Source: Armigeres subalbatus
Lineage: Eukaryota; Arthropoda; Insecta; Diptera; Culicidae
Assembly (NCBI RefSeq): GCF_024139115.2
Contig: NC_085141.1
Coordinates: 172,744,994-172,808,993 of the forward strand
Direction of reading: 5' to 3'
DNA length: 64,000 nt
The notes under the pieces were generated by a model. The model saw only the letters and a program-made list of their open reading frames with translations. It was not told the DNA's origin and ran no database searches. Positions within the stretch are counted from its first letter, which is position 1. Each line of letters begins with the position of its first letter. Below are positions 1-12,062 of this stretch, in pieces. The translations under genes were made by a program, and so were the position numbers.

Positions 1-1167
1 ATCGGTGAACGCTCTACCACAGACCAGGTGTTCGCCATACGTCAGGTATTGCAGAAATGCCGCGAATACAACGTGCCCACACATCATCTATTTATCGACT
101 TCAAAGCCGCATATGATACAATCGATCGGGACCAGCTATGGCAGCTATACACGAAAACGGATTTCCGGATAAACTGATACGGTTGATCAAGGCGACGATG
201 GATCGGGTGATGTGCGTAGTTCGAGTTTCAGGATTCTCGGGTCCCTTCGAAACGCGTAGAGGGTTACGGTAAGGTGATGGTCTTTCGTGTCTGCTATTCA
301 ACATCGCTTTGGAGGGAGTAATACGAAGGGCAGGGATTGACACGAGTGGTACGATTTTCACGAAGTCCGTCCAGTTATTTGGTTTCGCCGACGACATTGA
401 TATCATGGCACGTAACTTTGACCATCCTCTCAAAGGCCTACATCAGACTGAAAAGCGAAGATAAACGGATTGGACTAGTCATCAACACGTCGAAGACGAA
501 GTACATGATAGGAAGAGGCACAAGAGAGGTCAATGTAAGCCACCACCACGAGTTTCTATCGATGGTTACGAAGTCGAGGTGGTTGAAGAGTTCGTGTACT
601 TGGGCTCACTGGTGACCGCCGATAACGATACCAGCAGAGAAATTCGGAGACGCATAGTGGCTGGAAATCGTACGTACTTTGGACTCCGCAAGACGCTCCG
701 ATCGAATAGAGTTCGCCGCCGTACCAAACTGACTATCTATAAAACGCTTATAAGACCGGTAGTCCTCTACGGACACGAGACCTGGACGATGCTCGTAGGA
801 GTTTTTAAAAGGAAAGTGTTGCGTACCATCTATGGTGGAGTGCGGATGGCGGACGGTACGTGGAGGAGGCGAATGAACCAAGAGTTGCATCAGCTGTTAG
901 GAGAACCATCCATCGTTCACACCGCGAAAATCGGAAGACTGCGGTGGGCCGGGCACGTAGCCAGAATGTCGGACAGTAATCCGGTAAAAATGAACAAGAA
1001 GGCGAGGTGCACAGCGGGCAAGGTGGATCGATCAGCTGGAAGACGATTTGCGGACCCTCCGCAGACTGCGTGGCTGGCGAAGTGCAGCCATGGACCGAGC
1101 TGAATGGAGAAGACTTATGTGCAGCACAGGCCACTCCGGCCTTAGTCTGATAAATAATAATAATAAT
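1..1167 (+). pseudogene. RTE-clade LINE, 3' half (family A copy 1), decayed
   Basis: This is the C-terminal half of a non-LTR reverse transcriptase; the element begins upstream of the window. The first frame reads through the RT palm motif FIDFKAAYDTIDRDQLW and is broken near base 155 by a one-base loss. Further on, FADDIDI (about 385-405) and the C-terminal region with EEFVYLGSLVTADNDTS and LRWAGHVARMSD are visible in other frames. Compared with the minus-strand copy at 25.2-29.1 kb, it has several frameshifts and a deletion near 990-1000. The stop at 1148-1150 is followed by a (TAA)n tail to 1167, the simple-repeat 3' end typical of RTE elements. It is not functional. Confidence 0.9.
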
Positions 1168-1309
1168 GTTGAATAATTCAAAAATTTATGTTAAAAAATA
1201 GTTTACTGATTACTGAAACAAATGTTTAAATATTCTACTTTCGTATTTTCGTAGTGTCATCCCTCACAGTGTGAAGCTTAATAAAATAAGACCTCAGCTC
1301 CACTACATA

Positions 1310-1930
1310 ATTTTAAGACACAATTTTTAAAACGACTTATCTGCTTTTGTAAACAAAGATTCAAACGACGATTAGATGAATCTGATAGCTCTCCCACGCA
1401 AACCAACACCATCAACAGGTAGCGCAAACCAAGATTTTTTTATGTACAGGTTATCCGACTTCGTCAGTAGATGGGAATAACTATAGATAGTAGAATCTAT
1501 AGATGAGCGAAAGCATGGCTGAGTCGATTTTTTTGCCCGTGCACACGCTCATATGACGTCACAGCCCTTAACGTTTCCATTGAAATCATGACGTCATGCT
1601 CGTTTGGAGACACGTTTGACAGTTCGTTTGGAGACAGTGGATTTATCTTCGCTCATCTATATATTCCACTATCTATAGGAATAACCAGCGCGGGGGGGAA
1701 ACATACATTTTCAGTGCAAAACGTAAACAAACGAGCATAAATTCCATACAAAAATCCAAGATGGCTGAGTTGGGGATATTGACAAGTCGGATAACCTGTA
1801 CATAAAAAAATCTTGGCGCAAACCTTCACCTACCTATTGATGGTGTTGGTTTGCGTGGGAGAGCTATCAGATTCGTCTATCTTTGTTTACAAAAGCAGAT
1901 AAGTCGTTTTGAAAATTTTGTCTTGATTTG
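1310..1930. mobile_element. MITE with long terminal inverted repeats
   Basis: Bases 1310-1470 and 1780-1930 are imperfect inverted copies of about 150 bp. Shared blocks include AAAACGACTTATCTGCTTTT, GATAGCTCTCCCACGCAAAC and ATGTACAGGTTATCCGACTT. No open frame of note lies between them. This is a non-autonomous inverted-repeat element or a foldback. The outer ends are fixed only to within about 10 bases, and no target duplication is clear. A second MITE sits inside it. Confidence 0.75.
1482..1677. mobile_element. 196-bp MITE with 8-bp target duplication (hAT-like), nested
   Basis: The ends are TATAGATAGTAGAATCTATA and, on the other strand, TATAGATAGTGGAATATATA, giving TIRs of about 30 bp with few mismatches. 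The direct repeat GGAATAAC flanks it exactly at 1474-1481 and 1678-1685. An 8-bp duplication is typical of hAT-type transposition; the superfamily is an inference. It lies in the loop of the larger inverted-repeat element, so it inserted later. Confidence 0.8.
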
Positions 1931-1934
1931 TGAA

Positions 1935-2620
1935 ATCAAGAATAATATTTTTCTTTTAATTATTTCAACGTTATTCAACGTGTTGCACCTTCGAACATGG
2001 GGGATCAAATGGGATTAAATTTTTATGGTTACAAATTTGTTAAATCATGGTTACCTACATGTTTTTTGTCTTTCGTTCTCTACCAGGGTTCTTATATCAT
2101 TGTACTCATCTTGGTCTCTACTGGCAAATATATTAAAATATTAATGAATCTGATATTCTAGACCTATATATCATCCTGCTTTTTTTGCTCTTACTATTTA
2201 AATTTGCTTTCCCGATACGGCAAACACAAATAAAATTATTGTCGACTTTTTGGATTGGTCGCAAACATATTCTGGTATTACGTGAAGCGTTCCAAATAAA
2301 GTAATTGGCGACATTATTTGACAGTCGTCTCAAAACCTATTTAGATTACAAGTTTTGACACTTCATAAAAATGTCTTGATGTCAAAGTCCACACATCCTA
2401 TGAATATGAATCGTTATATTTTAGAAAGAAGACGTTCTACTCTTCGAAAAAATCGTAGTCTATCAAAAGAAATCCTGCGTTCCTGGAGTTGAACATATTT
2501 GTTTTCTTGGTATTAATTGAGCATGAGTGATTTCTCGGCCAAAAAAGCGGATTATTCAGCCGAATAGAGGCAGATTATTCGGCCGAATATTCGTTTCGCC
2601 GAATAATTAAAAATTGAAAT
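1935..2620. other. AT-rich spacer, no gene seen
   Basis: No coding potential or TIR structure is recognised here. Near 2535-2605 the heptamer CCGAATA and its complement recur several times in a short inverted arrangement. Confidence 0.4.
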
Positions 2621-2624
2621 ATTC

Positions 2625-2846
2625 AACTAAGTAAGTGCTACTAATAGAGGGATATTTGAATTTTCTAAATGTCATGTCAAACTGTCAAAAAATGCACGCC
2701 AGAGCGCGCGCACTGAAAATATACTGGAGTGTTTTCACTGGAGTGTATTTTCAGCGCGCGCGCTCCCGTGGTTCTGCCGTGCTTTTTTTGTCAAAAATCA
2801 ATTTAGAAAATTCAAATATCCCTCTATTAGTTGCACTTACTTAGTT
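2625..2846. mobile_element. 222-bp palindromic MITE
   Basis: It starts AACTAAGTAAGTGC and ends with the reverse complement at 2846. The 45-bp arms (2625-2669 and 2802-2846) differ at one position. The centre is a second palindrome of GCGCGC blocks around CACTGGAGTG. No clear target duplication was found. The short open frame running through it is not a gene. Confidence 0.75.
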
Positions 2847-2849
2847 AAG

Positions 2850-3785
2850 AATATGAAACCGTTTAGATGGAGTAAAATATAAAAGAGTGCCAAGAGGTCT
2901 ATGAAAACATCTCCATTCGATCCTCTAAGAAATTTTACATCGAACTAGCCTTTCTTTGCCGATTTTTAAGTGCTCCGAGTGAAGATATCAATGAATAACT
3001 TAATTATTTGCTTCATTAAGGTGCTTTTTAAATTCTAGATTAAAATCAACTCTAGGATGAAAAGAGACTAGAGGAGTCTCCGTTCCAATTTTACCTAACC
3101 AACAATGAATTTGAGGGAAAGGGTAGGCCAGAGGAGGCCGCGCAACAACATTTTAAAATAAAAAAAAAAAAAACAAAATAATAATGAAATGAACACAACA
3201 AAAAAACGTCGACGGTGTTTTGTCTGTTAGTGTAGTGTGTAGGTATCACGGTTTCTAGTGGAAGACATTGTGTTTGAAAGTCCTGCAATCGTTTAGTTTC
3301 GCTACGTCCTGGTATGGAAAAGTTCTGATCCTTCTGTAACCCTTGGTGTTCTGCAATAATCCTATTTGTGTGCTGTTCTCCGGTGGTACACAATTTGCTT
3401 CTGAAGTCGAAGTAACGGCCTCATCTCTGCCAAAATTCGTTGCAAAAAAAACAGAAAATCCTGTGATTTTTCGACCTTACTTCTTTGGAAGGAACCAGAA
3501 CGCCTCTTTAAGCTTAGGGCGATGTTCGCAATTCGAAAGAATCGAAAGAAGCCTGAATATGTTCGGTTGGTTTTAAATCAGGGGGGTCGATAGGAAAACT
3601 TAACTTCGTAGTACAATATAGCATCCTTCAATAAGCAAAAAATGGCTATCATTGCAGGCTCGTCGGGAAGATTTCGGGGGTAGTCGTACTGCTTTCGGTT
3701 TCGCCGAGTTCAGATCTGGAAACAGTGGAAATCACAGTTCAATGTGGAAATCACACTTATGGAGTCCGTGGAGACCACGATTGGA
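2850..3785. other. Spacer with A-rich tract, no gene recognised
   Basis: Nothing recognisable beyond a 14-A run near 3160-3175. Frames of 70-100 codons occur on both strands, but none resembles a known family. Confidence 0.3.
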
Positions 3786-3789
3786 TTGT

Positions 3790-4862
3790 TCGCCGGAAGG
3801 GTGGCTGGGACAAAAATGGCGGCGGCATCGGCGGAAAAAATGTTACTTTGGTGAGGTAGGCACAGACTTTAAAGCCGACCCCTCAGCTGGGGACGGATCC
3901 GTCGGTATACCGAATCTTGCTATTTCGGAAGCGTGCTGCCGTGTACTGCCAGTACGGATCTTCTATGTTATCTGCTCTTTTGAACCGGGAAGCGATAGCG
4001 CGGTCGATGTTAACGGGAGGTATCATTCAGCCCTTTGCTCCGTGCCGGTTGCCACTGGGGTGAGACCGGTACCGGCTACACTTCTCGTGATTCGGTCTGC
4101 CTCGTCGAGGAGAAGGATCCTGTCTTCTCCTGAGGTGGCAGCCGCAAAAGAGGTGGCTTTGCAACAGGTGGCCATCAAAGTCCGATGCCAGCTTGAGCGG
4201 GAGTGGACGGAAGTAGACAAGAGGCTAACCGGACGAAGCTGTTGAAAACGGGCGAGAGAGTGTCGATGATGTTCCGGTAGACAGGACACGTTAGTTCAAG
4301 ACCATAAAGCAAGCGGCTGTCGATAATTGCTTGTCCGACTTGCCAAGCTTTATGGAGGTTCCTGCGAGCTGATGCCGGCCACTGCAAACGTGTCCCCGGA
4401 CACACTAACTAGCGTTCATGACAAAATCGACGGATGAAGCCTAGCGACGACTGGTGCTTACAGCCGCCTGAGTCTTGATCTTGGTCCTTCCAGGCGTTCT
4501 GCCGATCACGACCAATAAAGTGTCTTCGGCGTATACAAATATATATATATACGTTTTCAAGTAGAATGATGAAACCCCCGTCCATAGCGATGAGGAAAAG
4601 TGTCACCGCTAGGACCGACCCTTTGGGGACGTCAGTTTCTTCGGGGTACTCGCCTGACGCTGTGCACTTGGAAGCACTTGGAAGGTTCGTCGAGTGAGGA
4701 AGTTTTAAACGAAAGCAAGCATGTTGTCTGTGATACCCCAGTTTTGTAGTTTTCTAAGGACCAAGCGGGTCCCGGTCCGCCTTGGCCTTGGCGATATCGA
4801 GTGACACAGAGTCAACATGCTTGCCTTCAGCATACGCTTCTTGGAGCACACTGGTAGCTCCG
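3790..4862 (-). pseudogene. I-clade LINE fragment (RT to RNase H), decayed
   Basis: Read on the minus strand from 4860, the fragments appear in RT order. First comes VSLDIAKA followed by LQNWGIT and NMLAFV (RT palm). A YADD-like site follows as VYAEDTLLVV near 4530-4550. Then come IDSRLLYGLELTC and NIIDTLSPVFNSFVRLAS (RT C-terminus, about 4230-4350) and IRYTDGSVP near 3893-3922. YTDGS carries the first catalytic Asp of RNase H, found in I-clade LINEs. Stops and frameshifts break every segment. The 197-codon frame on the plus strand at 3652-4245 is only its antisense. Confidence 0.8.
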
Positions 4863-5535
4863 AGTTAAGATATTGATTGATAATAATTTACAGCAATGTA
4901 GGATATTGGTAAATATAATGAGCTTAATATCTTCACTACTAGCGGTACTACTGCTCGGTGTATAAAACCATCTCCATTCGATTTTCAAGTAATTTTCACT
5001 TGAGAAAATGTATTGTTTGTGCTGCAAATGGTGGGTTGACATCAAGGAAGGAGCGCCCAACAGAGCTCTGGTCCCCACAAGTTCCTATCTCACGCCTCCA
5101 CGGGTCGTCCGATGACAAAAGACCGCCAGCTAAGGGTTGTGTACTTAGCCGGTAGTGCAGCCTGGGCACTGTTGTCCTTCTGCCTGGTACCCAGCGGCTG
5201 ATTAACGAAATGCTGTATCGCGTCAGCTATACGTAAGGTGGCAGTCCCACCAGCGCGACGTAGGTAACGCGACCCCGGTAAGGTAGCTTCGCAGACAAAC
5301 AGACATAACACTCTTAAAATTTCCATCGCTCACTGATTTGCTGATCAATTCAAATAATCATTAGTTGGGCAATCGATAACTCGTGGCGCGCACATCGTTT
5401 TTGCTCTAGTTTGACGTTTGATCAATATCGTCATCTGGTTTGTGATTCGCCCAACTAACTAAAATCAACAGATGTCGTTACTGTTTGAACGACGATGAAT
5501 TTGTAATGTAATATGAAAACTGCCGACCCGGCAAC
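4863..5535. other. Spacer; 5080-5330 may be an RTE 5' leader
   Basis: Bases 5080-5330 are GC-rich and lie just upstream of RTE-C in the same orientation, so they may be its untranslated leader; this is an inference from position. No gene is seen at 4863-5080. Confidence 0.35.
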
Positions 5536-5539
5536 GAAA

Positions 5540-7412
5540 TAATGACTATGATTGGAAACTCAGTACCTGGAATGTCAGGACCTTAAATGAGCCTGGACGA
5601 GTGAGCCTTCTGGCTCACGAACTGCAGAACGTTGGAGTGAACGTGGCCGCTATTCATGAAGTCCGATGGCCCAAATCCGGAGAACGTGAATTCCGAGTCG
5701 TGGACCCCACGACCAACACTGCATTCAAGTATAACATCTATCACAGCGGCGGAGCATGGAGTTGGTTTCGTAGTGATGGGCAAACAGATGAAGCGAATGA
5801 TGCGGTGGAAACTCATTAGCGAACGAATCTATGTGTTGAGGATACGGAATTCTTCAATTACAGCCTTATCAACGTTTACGCAACGACAAACGATAAATCC
5901 GACGACGTGAAGGACACGTTTTATGAATGTCTCGATAAAGCCTATGGAGAGTGCCCTAAGTATGACGTGAAAATTGTTATCGGAGACGCTAACGCTCAGG
6001 TCGGTAGAGAGGGCTTTTTCCGTCCCATAATTGCTAGGGAAAGCCTTCACTCCGCTACCAATGACAACGGCCTACGGCTAGTAAATTTCTCTGCTGCCAG
6101 AGGGATGGCCATATGGATAAGCGCCATTTCTCGGATGTTATCGATGTGCGGACATTCAGAGGTCCGAACATTGACTCTGATCACTACCTCGTTGTCAGTA
6201 AAATTCGATCACGGTTGACAACTGCATCGAACGAAAGATCACAGCGAACGATGCGTTACAATATCCAGCGATTGACGGCGGAAGGAGTATCGGCTGAGTA
6301 CCGCCAGAAGCTCAACGAACGGATAAGTGCAATCAACGTTAGCGACAACATATACGAGCTATGGGAGTCGATCCATGGAGCGGTGAGCACAACAGCACGA
6401 GAAGTGGTAGGCACTGCACAGAGGCGACCCAGGACGGGTTGGTTCGATGTGGAGTGTCAGAGAGTGACAGACGAGAAGAACGTTGCCAGAAGCCGGCTGT
6501 TGTTGTCGGGTACCCGATCGAATAGAGATCGGTACAAGGAAGCAAGAGTAGCCGAAAAACGAACCCACCGCAGGAGAAGAAAGAATATGAAGAACAAGTG
6601 GCAGGCACAATAAAAAATGGAGCAGAACGATATGCGGAGGTTTTATGAGTCTGTCAATGACGTGCAGAAAAAGCGCTATCTCCCGTCATGTGCATCGACC
6701 AACAAGGGAATTTGCTGACAGATAAAACACATCGAGACTTTGTTGAATAGTGGGAGTGACGGTGCATCGGTGAACAGAATAAATATTAGCGACGGTGGAC
6801 AAGCTGTGGAGTCGCCTACACTAGATGAGGTTGAAAAGGCTGCTAAAGAGCTGAAAAACAATAAGACTGCAGGGAAGGACCAGCTCCCGGATGAACTTCT
6901 CAAACATGGCAGTGAGCAGCATTATGAAGTTCTGCAACATATTATGTTGAAAATATGGGAAGACGAAGAAATGCCTGCTAGCTGGTTGGACGGCCTCATT
7001 TGCCCTCTCTTTAAGAAAGGGCACAGACTGGAGTGCGCCAATTATCGAGGGAAAACCCTCCTTAATTCGGCGTACAAAATTATGCCCCGTATTCTGTTCA
7101 ACAGATTGAGACCGCTTGAAGAGTCTTTCGTCAGTGAATACCAAGCAGGTTTTCGTGAGGGCCGATCAACGACGGATCAAATGTTTACCCTGAGACAAAT
7201 CCTTGATAAATTCCGGGAGTACAACTTGCAGACACATCATCTGTTTATTGATTTCAAGGCGGCGTACGACTCAGTGAAACGGAATGAATTATGGCAAATT
7301 ATGCTTGAACATGGTTTTCCAGCGAAACTGATACGGCTGATTCGTATAACGTTTGACGGATCGAAATCAAGTATAAGGGTTGCGGATGAAATATCGACGT
7401 CATTTGTTACCT
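5540..7412 (+). pseudogene. RTE-clade LINE, family C, truncated and frameshifted
   Basis: An APE-type endonuclease begins near 5545 (STWNVRTLNEPGR). It continues with IHEVRWPKSGE, KIVIGDANAQVGREG (about 5970-6010) and NIDSDHYLVVSKIRSRL (about 6165-6220). Between GMAI (6110) and DKRHFSDVIDVRTFRG a stretch of the domain is missing, so an internal deletion joins the two parts. The RT begins near 6820 with LKNNKTAGKDQLP and runs through YQAGFREGRSTTDQMF and FIDFKAAYDSVKRNELW. It stops abruptly at about 7412, before the GLRQGD and FADD motifs. Frame changes occur near 5760-5910 and 6610-6740. It is related to families A and B but clearly diverged from both. Confidence 0.88.
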
Positions 7413-7688
7413 TAGATTTCACAAAACTGATGACGCATCATCGCATCGTTGTGAATAAATTTCCAGAACTGAGCCACCGTCAGTTTCGACAAGTGTGGTG
7501 CGAGGCACACCACTTCAGCTTTTGTTATATTTTTTTTTGTTCAATGTTATTCTGTTTCGAATGCTTCTTACATTTTAGTTTCTCATATCAACCTAAGCAT
7601 GTTTTGACTAAATAATGAAATTTGATTACCTACTATGTACACTAAAAATTTACAATAAAATTTGATAACCTAGTTAGGACACAAATCT
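7413..7688. other. Unassigned DNA after the RTE-C break
   Basis: The RTE-C frame stays open to 7615 but no longer resembles RT. Bases 7620-7680 contain two similar AT-rich blocks (TTTGATTACCTA and TTTGATAACCTA). Confidence 0.3.
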
Positions 7689-7689
7689 C

Positions 7690-8720
7690 GCCTGCGGTTT
7701 GGACGTCAAGCAACGAACCCTGAGCCGATCTTTACACTCACCAAAGCGTTCGTGTAAGGTTTTTTATCCCGGCCAGACGGCGGACCCCGCAAATAAGTTT
7801 GTTGTCGAGGGTCAAGCCAAGGTAGTCGGCCTCATGGGCCCATTCCACAGTCGTCCCATTGAGGATGATTTCACAGTGCTCAGGCGGAACATATTTGGGG
7901 GATTTTGAATGGGGGTGTCATCTGCAAATAGAGACAGAATGCCGCATTCTAGAGGTTCTGCCATGTCGGAGGTGAACAGGTTGAACAGCAGGAGCCCGAG
8001 TACATTGTCCTGGGGAACATCTGCGACGATATTGTGCGCATTGGAACTCGCCCCGCTGATTGGGACCCGGAATGTCCTTGCCGACAGATAATTGGTCGTG
8101 ATTCAGCCAAACCACACCGTGCGACTTTTCGACTGATATGTGATATTTTGATTGTACAAGGACAACGGAAATAGTTTCATATCAATTTAAGCGTACATTT
8201 GCAGTAGCATATTCTCAGTTATGGCGTTAAGGGATATCCGATACGATTTGCGATCAATTAAATCTGCTAAACGAAAGTTTTAGCAGAAAAATAGGTAATT
8301 TTTCGTTGGCGCTTGGTACGATTTGGCTGAACCCCGACCAATTGGTGATGATTTTCACCAGGTAGCTGGGAAGATTGTAACGATGTAGTATGTACACCAG
8401 GCCATCATGCGATACATTGTCGAATGCCTTCTCAATATCGAGTATGGCCATGGCGGATAATTTTGAGACAAACATGGTTCGTCTGAGGACGATTGTAGCT
8501 CGGGTCAGTTGGTGTACGGTTGATCGACGTCGTCGGAAACCAAACTGTTCCTCGAGCAATATGTTGTGGTGTTTGACAGACTCAAGTAACTGGCTGTGAA
8601 TAGCCTTTTCAAACAGTTTGGATAACCCTGAGAGTAGGCTGATAGGCCGATAATTTTTCGTAGAGAAAGGATCTTCTGGCTTCCGGAAGAGGCTCGAAAG
8701 CCTTCTTTCAAGAGGCACGA
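7690..8720 (-). pseudogene. Jockey-clade LINE reverse transcriptase, interrupted by a MITE
   Basis: On the minus strand from 8720: NYRPISLLSGLSKLFEKAIH, LEEQFGFRRRRSTVHQLTRA and AMAILDIEKAFDNVSHDGLV, which are RT domains 2-4 of a Jockey-type element. The frame is then cut at 8343 by a 246-bp insertion and resumes at 8090. Beyond the insertion, VADVPQDNVLGLLLFNLFTS and LSLFADDTPI (the catalytic FADD box) can be read. The conserved VPQGS is changed to VPQDN, and frameshifts follow. Both ends are truncated. Confidence 0.88.
8094..8339. mobile_element. 246-bp MITE inserted in Jockey RT, AATT duplication
   Basis: The plus-strand end GGTCGTGATTCAGCCAAAC matches the minus-strand end GGTCGGGGTTCAGCCAAAT with few differences. 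AATT occurs at 8090-8093 and 8340-8343. Removing the element plus one AATT restores the continuous RT reading KIITNYLSA, which confirms the boundaries. It encodes nothing. The superfamily is not assigned. Confidence 0.85.
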
Positions 8721-8905
8721 AAGCCTTCTTTCAAGAAGCTCGGAAGCCTCCTTTCAAGAGATGGAATCCTCCTTTCAGGAGGCTCGGAAACTTCTTTTCA
8801 AGAATCTCGGAATTCTTTCAATAGGCTTGAAAGCCTCCTTTCAAGAGAATTAAAAGCTTCCTATCAAGAGACTCGGAATCCTACTTTCAGGAGGCTCGGA
8901 AGCCT
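8690..8905. repeat. Degenerate ~28-bp tandem repeat
   Basis: About seven variants of CTCGGAAGCCTCCTTTCAAG recur with a period near 28 bp, directly abutting the truncated Jockey end. It looks like a decayed minisatellite. Confidence 0.75.
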
Positions 8906-8909
8906 CCAA

Positions 8910-11590
8910 AAGAACTCAAAGTCTTGTGGGAGCTTGACGTATAAACATAAATTTTAATTCGAAAGTTCCACCGAATAACGAAAATTGCAGACAACTATTT
9001 GAAGACCCCGTTGGTTTTCAGGTCCGTTTTTATTATATATTATAAGTTAAGCTTAATAAAAGCATAAGTTGAAGGGGTACCTCTTAAGAAAAAGGTTGAG
9101 AACCGCAGATCTAAGAGATAGTGATTAGTCCTAAATCAATATCTGTGGTAACGGTCAACAGATGAAGACGATTCTATTCTCATACAATAGTCCAGGCTTG
9201 TACCACCTACGAATGTGTGCGAATTATTTATTGCTAATGCTAATGCCAAATTTTCGGCAAGCAATTATTAAAATTTAAACGGAATTCGGACCTAGACCAT
9301 CAACAACAATGACATTGGAAAGCGTTCACCCTAGCCATATTACCACATCGACTTCTTCAAACTCTTTTTGGCATTCAAGAATCCATGAAAAGGATGAAAG
9401 ATGTGAGCAAACTTTTAACGGCATAAAAGTTAACAAAAAATGATTATCACAAATCAGACCTTTTTCCTTTCCCGCAAAATGATTTCTTAGCAAAAATCTC
9501 CGTGAGAAAGCATCCTCTGCTCGTGAGATTGAGTGAGAATTACTATCCCTGATAGTAAGGCATATTTCAGAAACAAGTTCTGTAAATTTTGCACTTTTTG
9601 AATTTCTCCATTATAAAAAATAGAATCATGCGAATAGAGCATGTTTAGCAGTTTAGTTACAAAAGTAAAAAATACATTTTAGATAACTGCACGCCTCCTG
9701 AATATAGACTACAAAAATATATAGGCACCATGGAAATACGAAATCTTCGTTATTGGAATAGTATCTGAATGTCTCAATTGTACAGAATTATATCACCTAG
9801 TTCGCACAAGTCAATTAAAAAGAATAGAATTTCTACTGCTGCATACAGTGGAATGCAAAGCATTCAAAAGCCAAACATCTCACGCTGTCGCATCCGGCAG
9901 AAGCGAGTGCATGGCACAGTAACATCACCGAGTGGCGTCTTTCAGTCGACCTTATCATCATGCAACAGGCCATACACTACCGTGAATGAGCTCTGTTCCA
10001 GACTGTCAAGTAATTGACGCCTAACAAGTCGTAGCACATAGAGTGATAAAAAGCCGACAATAACAGCGCAATAAATGAGAAAGTAAATCAAACTCTTGCT
10101 CATTTCCAGAGATCACCCCACATGCTCAGTAATAGTGCCAACTGAGGGCGGAATTCTTCCAAACAACGGAAAATTGCGTTCAATGATTCATGCGGCATAC
10201 CTCCTATATGATGACTATTGCCACCACTAAACAACAAACCGAAATGTGGTCAATCACCATCGAGTGGATCACCAAAGCACGGATGCACACATACGATTAA
10301 TGGAAAGAAAAGGTTTATGGCAGCGAAAATGCGAAGCACTCAACACAACATTCATCAGTAAAACATAGTGACTAATGCACAACAACATTACTAACCGCAA
10401 TTACCAGTTCCTGATCGTTTATGTGCCTTCACACCATGTCGTACAAAATGGTAATAGCTGGCAATGAAGAAACCAAACTCGATCTACGGACTGTAGCACC
10501 TGTATATGTGGAAAGTGGAGTCGAGGAGTCGCAACAATAACAGTACAAATCAATGTCATACCTTATAAGCTATTTTTATTCGCACATCGACCTACGGCGG
10601 CAGTTCATATTCTTCAGGTTTCTGGCTTAAGATAACAATCATACGCTCAATGTGTGTTCTCAAAACTAGAATTAGACCCGTTACACCAGCTTTCATTTAC
10701 ATTCATAACATGCTACAAAGTCACGTGACAATATGAAGCAGCACAATCAAGTTGTTCGAGATTCCCGACTGTTATTCTTTGACCATTCGCCACTATTAAT
10801 TAAAAGTAATCTACTTCAATTATTACACACTCACGCCTCGTCGGGGGCTTAAGCCGTAATCTTGTATGAATTGATGCGGTGACCAAAGGTCAGCCGTGAC
10901 GATGCGGCACTCAACCTATCTATAATACTTGTTCGAAACCATCTGATTTGATGTAACTACAGGCACGGCGGAAAGTAAGGCAGTACCGTTGTCGATGAGA
11001 TGTGATAATAAAACGACAAGGCCATTTCAGAATGTTTTGTAAATAGAAGTATTTCCGGCAGAATATATGTGCACCTTGTACGTGCCGAAATACAATAATG
11101 TATGTATATTGGCGAGGAGGATTATTATTGTAGATTTTAAAGAAAAACGGGGTAGGTATTTGTGTTCAATCGTCACGAACCTATCCTTTATTGTTGCTCG
11201 CAAGGCTATCTGGTGACCCAGTTGAACAAAGGAAAATCGGTGAAATAGGAACCGAACAGTTCTGGTGTTGAGATTTCGGTGAATTTCATCAAAATCTGTG
11301 AAATGCTTCAAGTGTGTAGTGGTTCAATAGTATAAACAATTGATTTATCATATAATGTACAAAAGCAATTTTCTGTGAAATTGAAGGTCGATTTATTTTT
11401 GTATTTTTTGATTTCTCTGAAATTTTGCATATACATTCTTTAACATATACACATTCTTTGCATATACATAATTTAACTTGAAAACAGCTTGTCCGATTGT
11501 TTTGGTGTCTTTGGCAATGTTTTAGGGACTATGTAAAAAAAATATAGACTGTGAAAAAAAAATTGTTCAATAATTTAAAATAAAACTTAA
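8910..11590. other. Low-repeat stretch without recognised gene
   Basis: No LINE, TIR or coding homology is recognised. Bases 9760-10560 differ from the neighbouring AT-rich repeats: they are CA-rich, lack homopolymers and look low-copy, as intronic or intergenic regulatory DNA often does. No splice-flanked coding exon was identified. Confidence 0.35.
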
Positions 11591-11594
11591 AAAC

Positions 11595-12062
11595 CCAGAT
11601 TAATCCACCTAGTGGTGACGATGCCTTTCTCGATTCAATCACTTAATTTTGCCTTAGTGTGATACACATCATAAATAATTGCCTACATTACGGCTCTTGC
11701 AAACGCTGTAAGGCAAACAATCAACCAACCGTATATGATTCAACACACCATTTTCTTCATAACTTTTGAACGTAATGACCGATCGTGATTATATTCAATA
11801 GTGATCAACCCCCGTCGAATGCAATTTGTTGGGAGAAAATCGGTTGAGAATTACTATATGAAAAAGTGGCTAATATTTTCCGGTTTTCGTGTGCACACAC
11901 ACACACATACATACACACGGACAGACAGACATTTGTTCAGTTCGACGAGCTGAGTCGATTGGTATATAACATCATGGGTCTCCGAGACTTCTATAAAAAG
12001 TTCGATTTTGGAGTTAAATGATAGCCTTTCGGTACAACTTTGATGTACGAGAAAGGCAAAAA
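11595..12062. mobile_element. Repeat family M, copy 1 (GCCTTTCTCG ends)
   Basis: It begins AAAAACCCAGATTAATCCAC and contains GCCTTTCTCG near 11630. It ends with the inverted copy CGAGAAAGGC near 12048-12057. A (CA)n/(CATA)n tract at 11892-11920 and the conserved core GAGCTGAGTCGATTGGTATA lie between. The same arrangement recurs at 30.8, 46.8 and 47.6 kb, with end fragments at 54.3 and 62.4 kb. No coding capacity. Confidence 0.75.

Noticed and set aside
3652..4245. 197-codon open frame on the plus strand
   Set aside because: It is antisense to the RT/RNase H part of the I-clade LINE and resembles no known protein.
8690..8905. CRISPR-like regularly spaced repeat
   Set aside because: Units abut without unique spacers and the context is a eukaryotic minisatellite.
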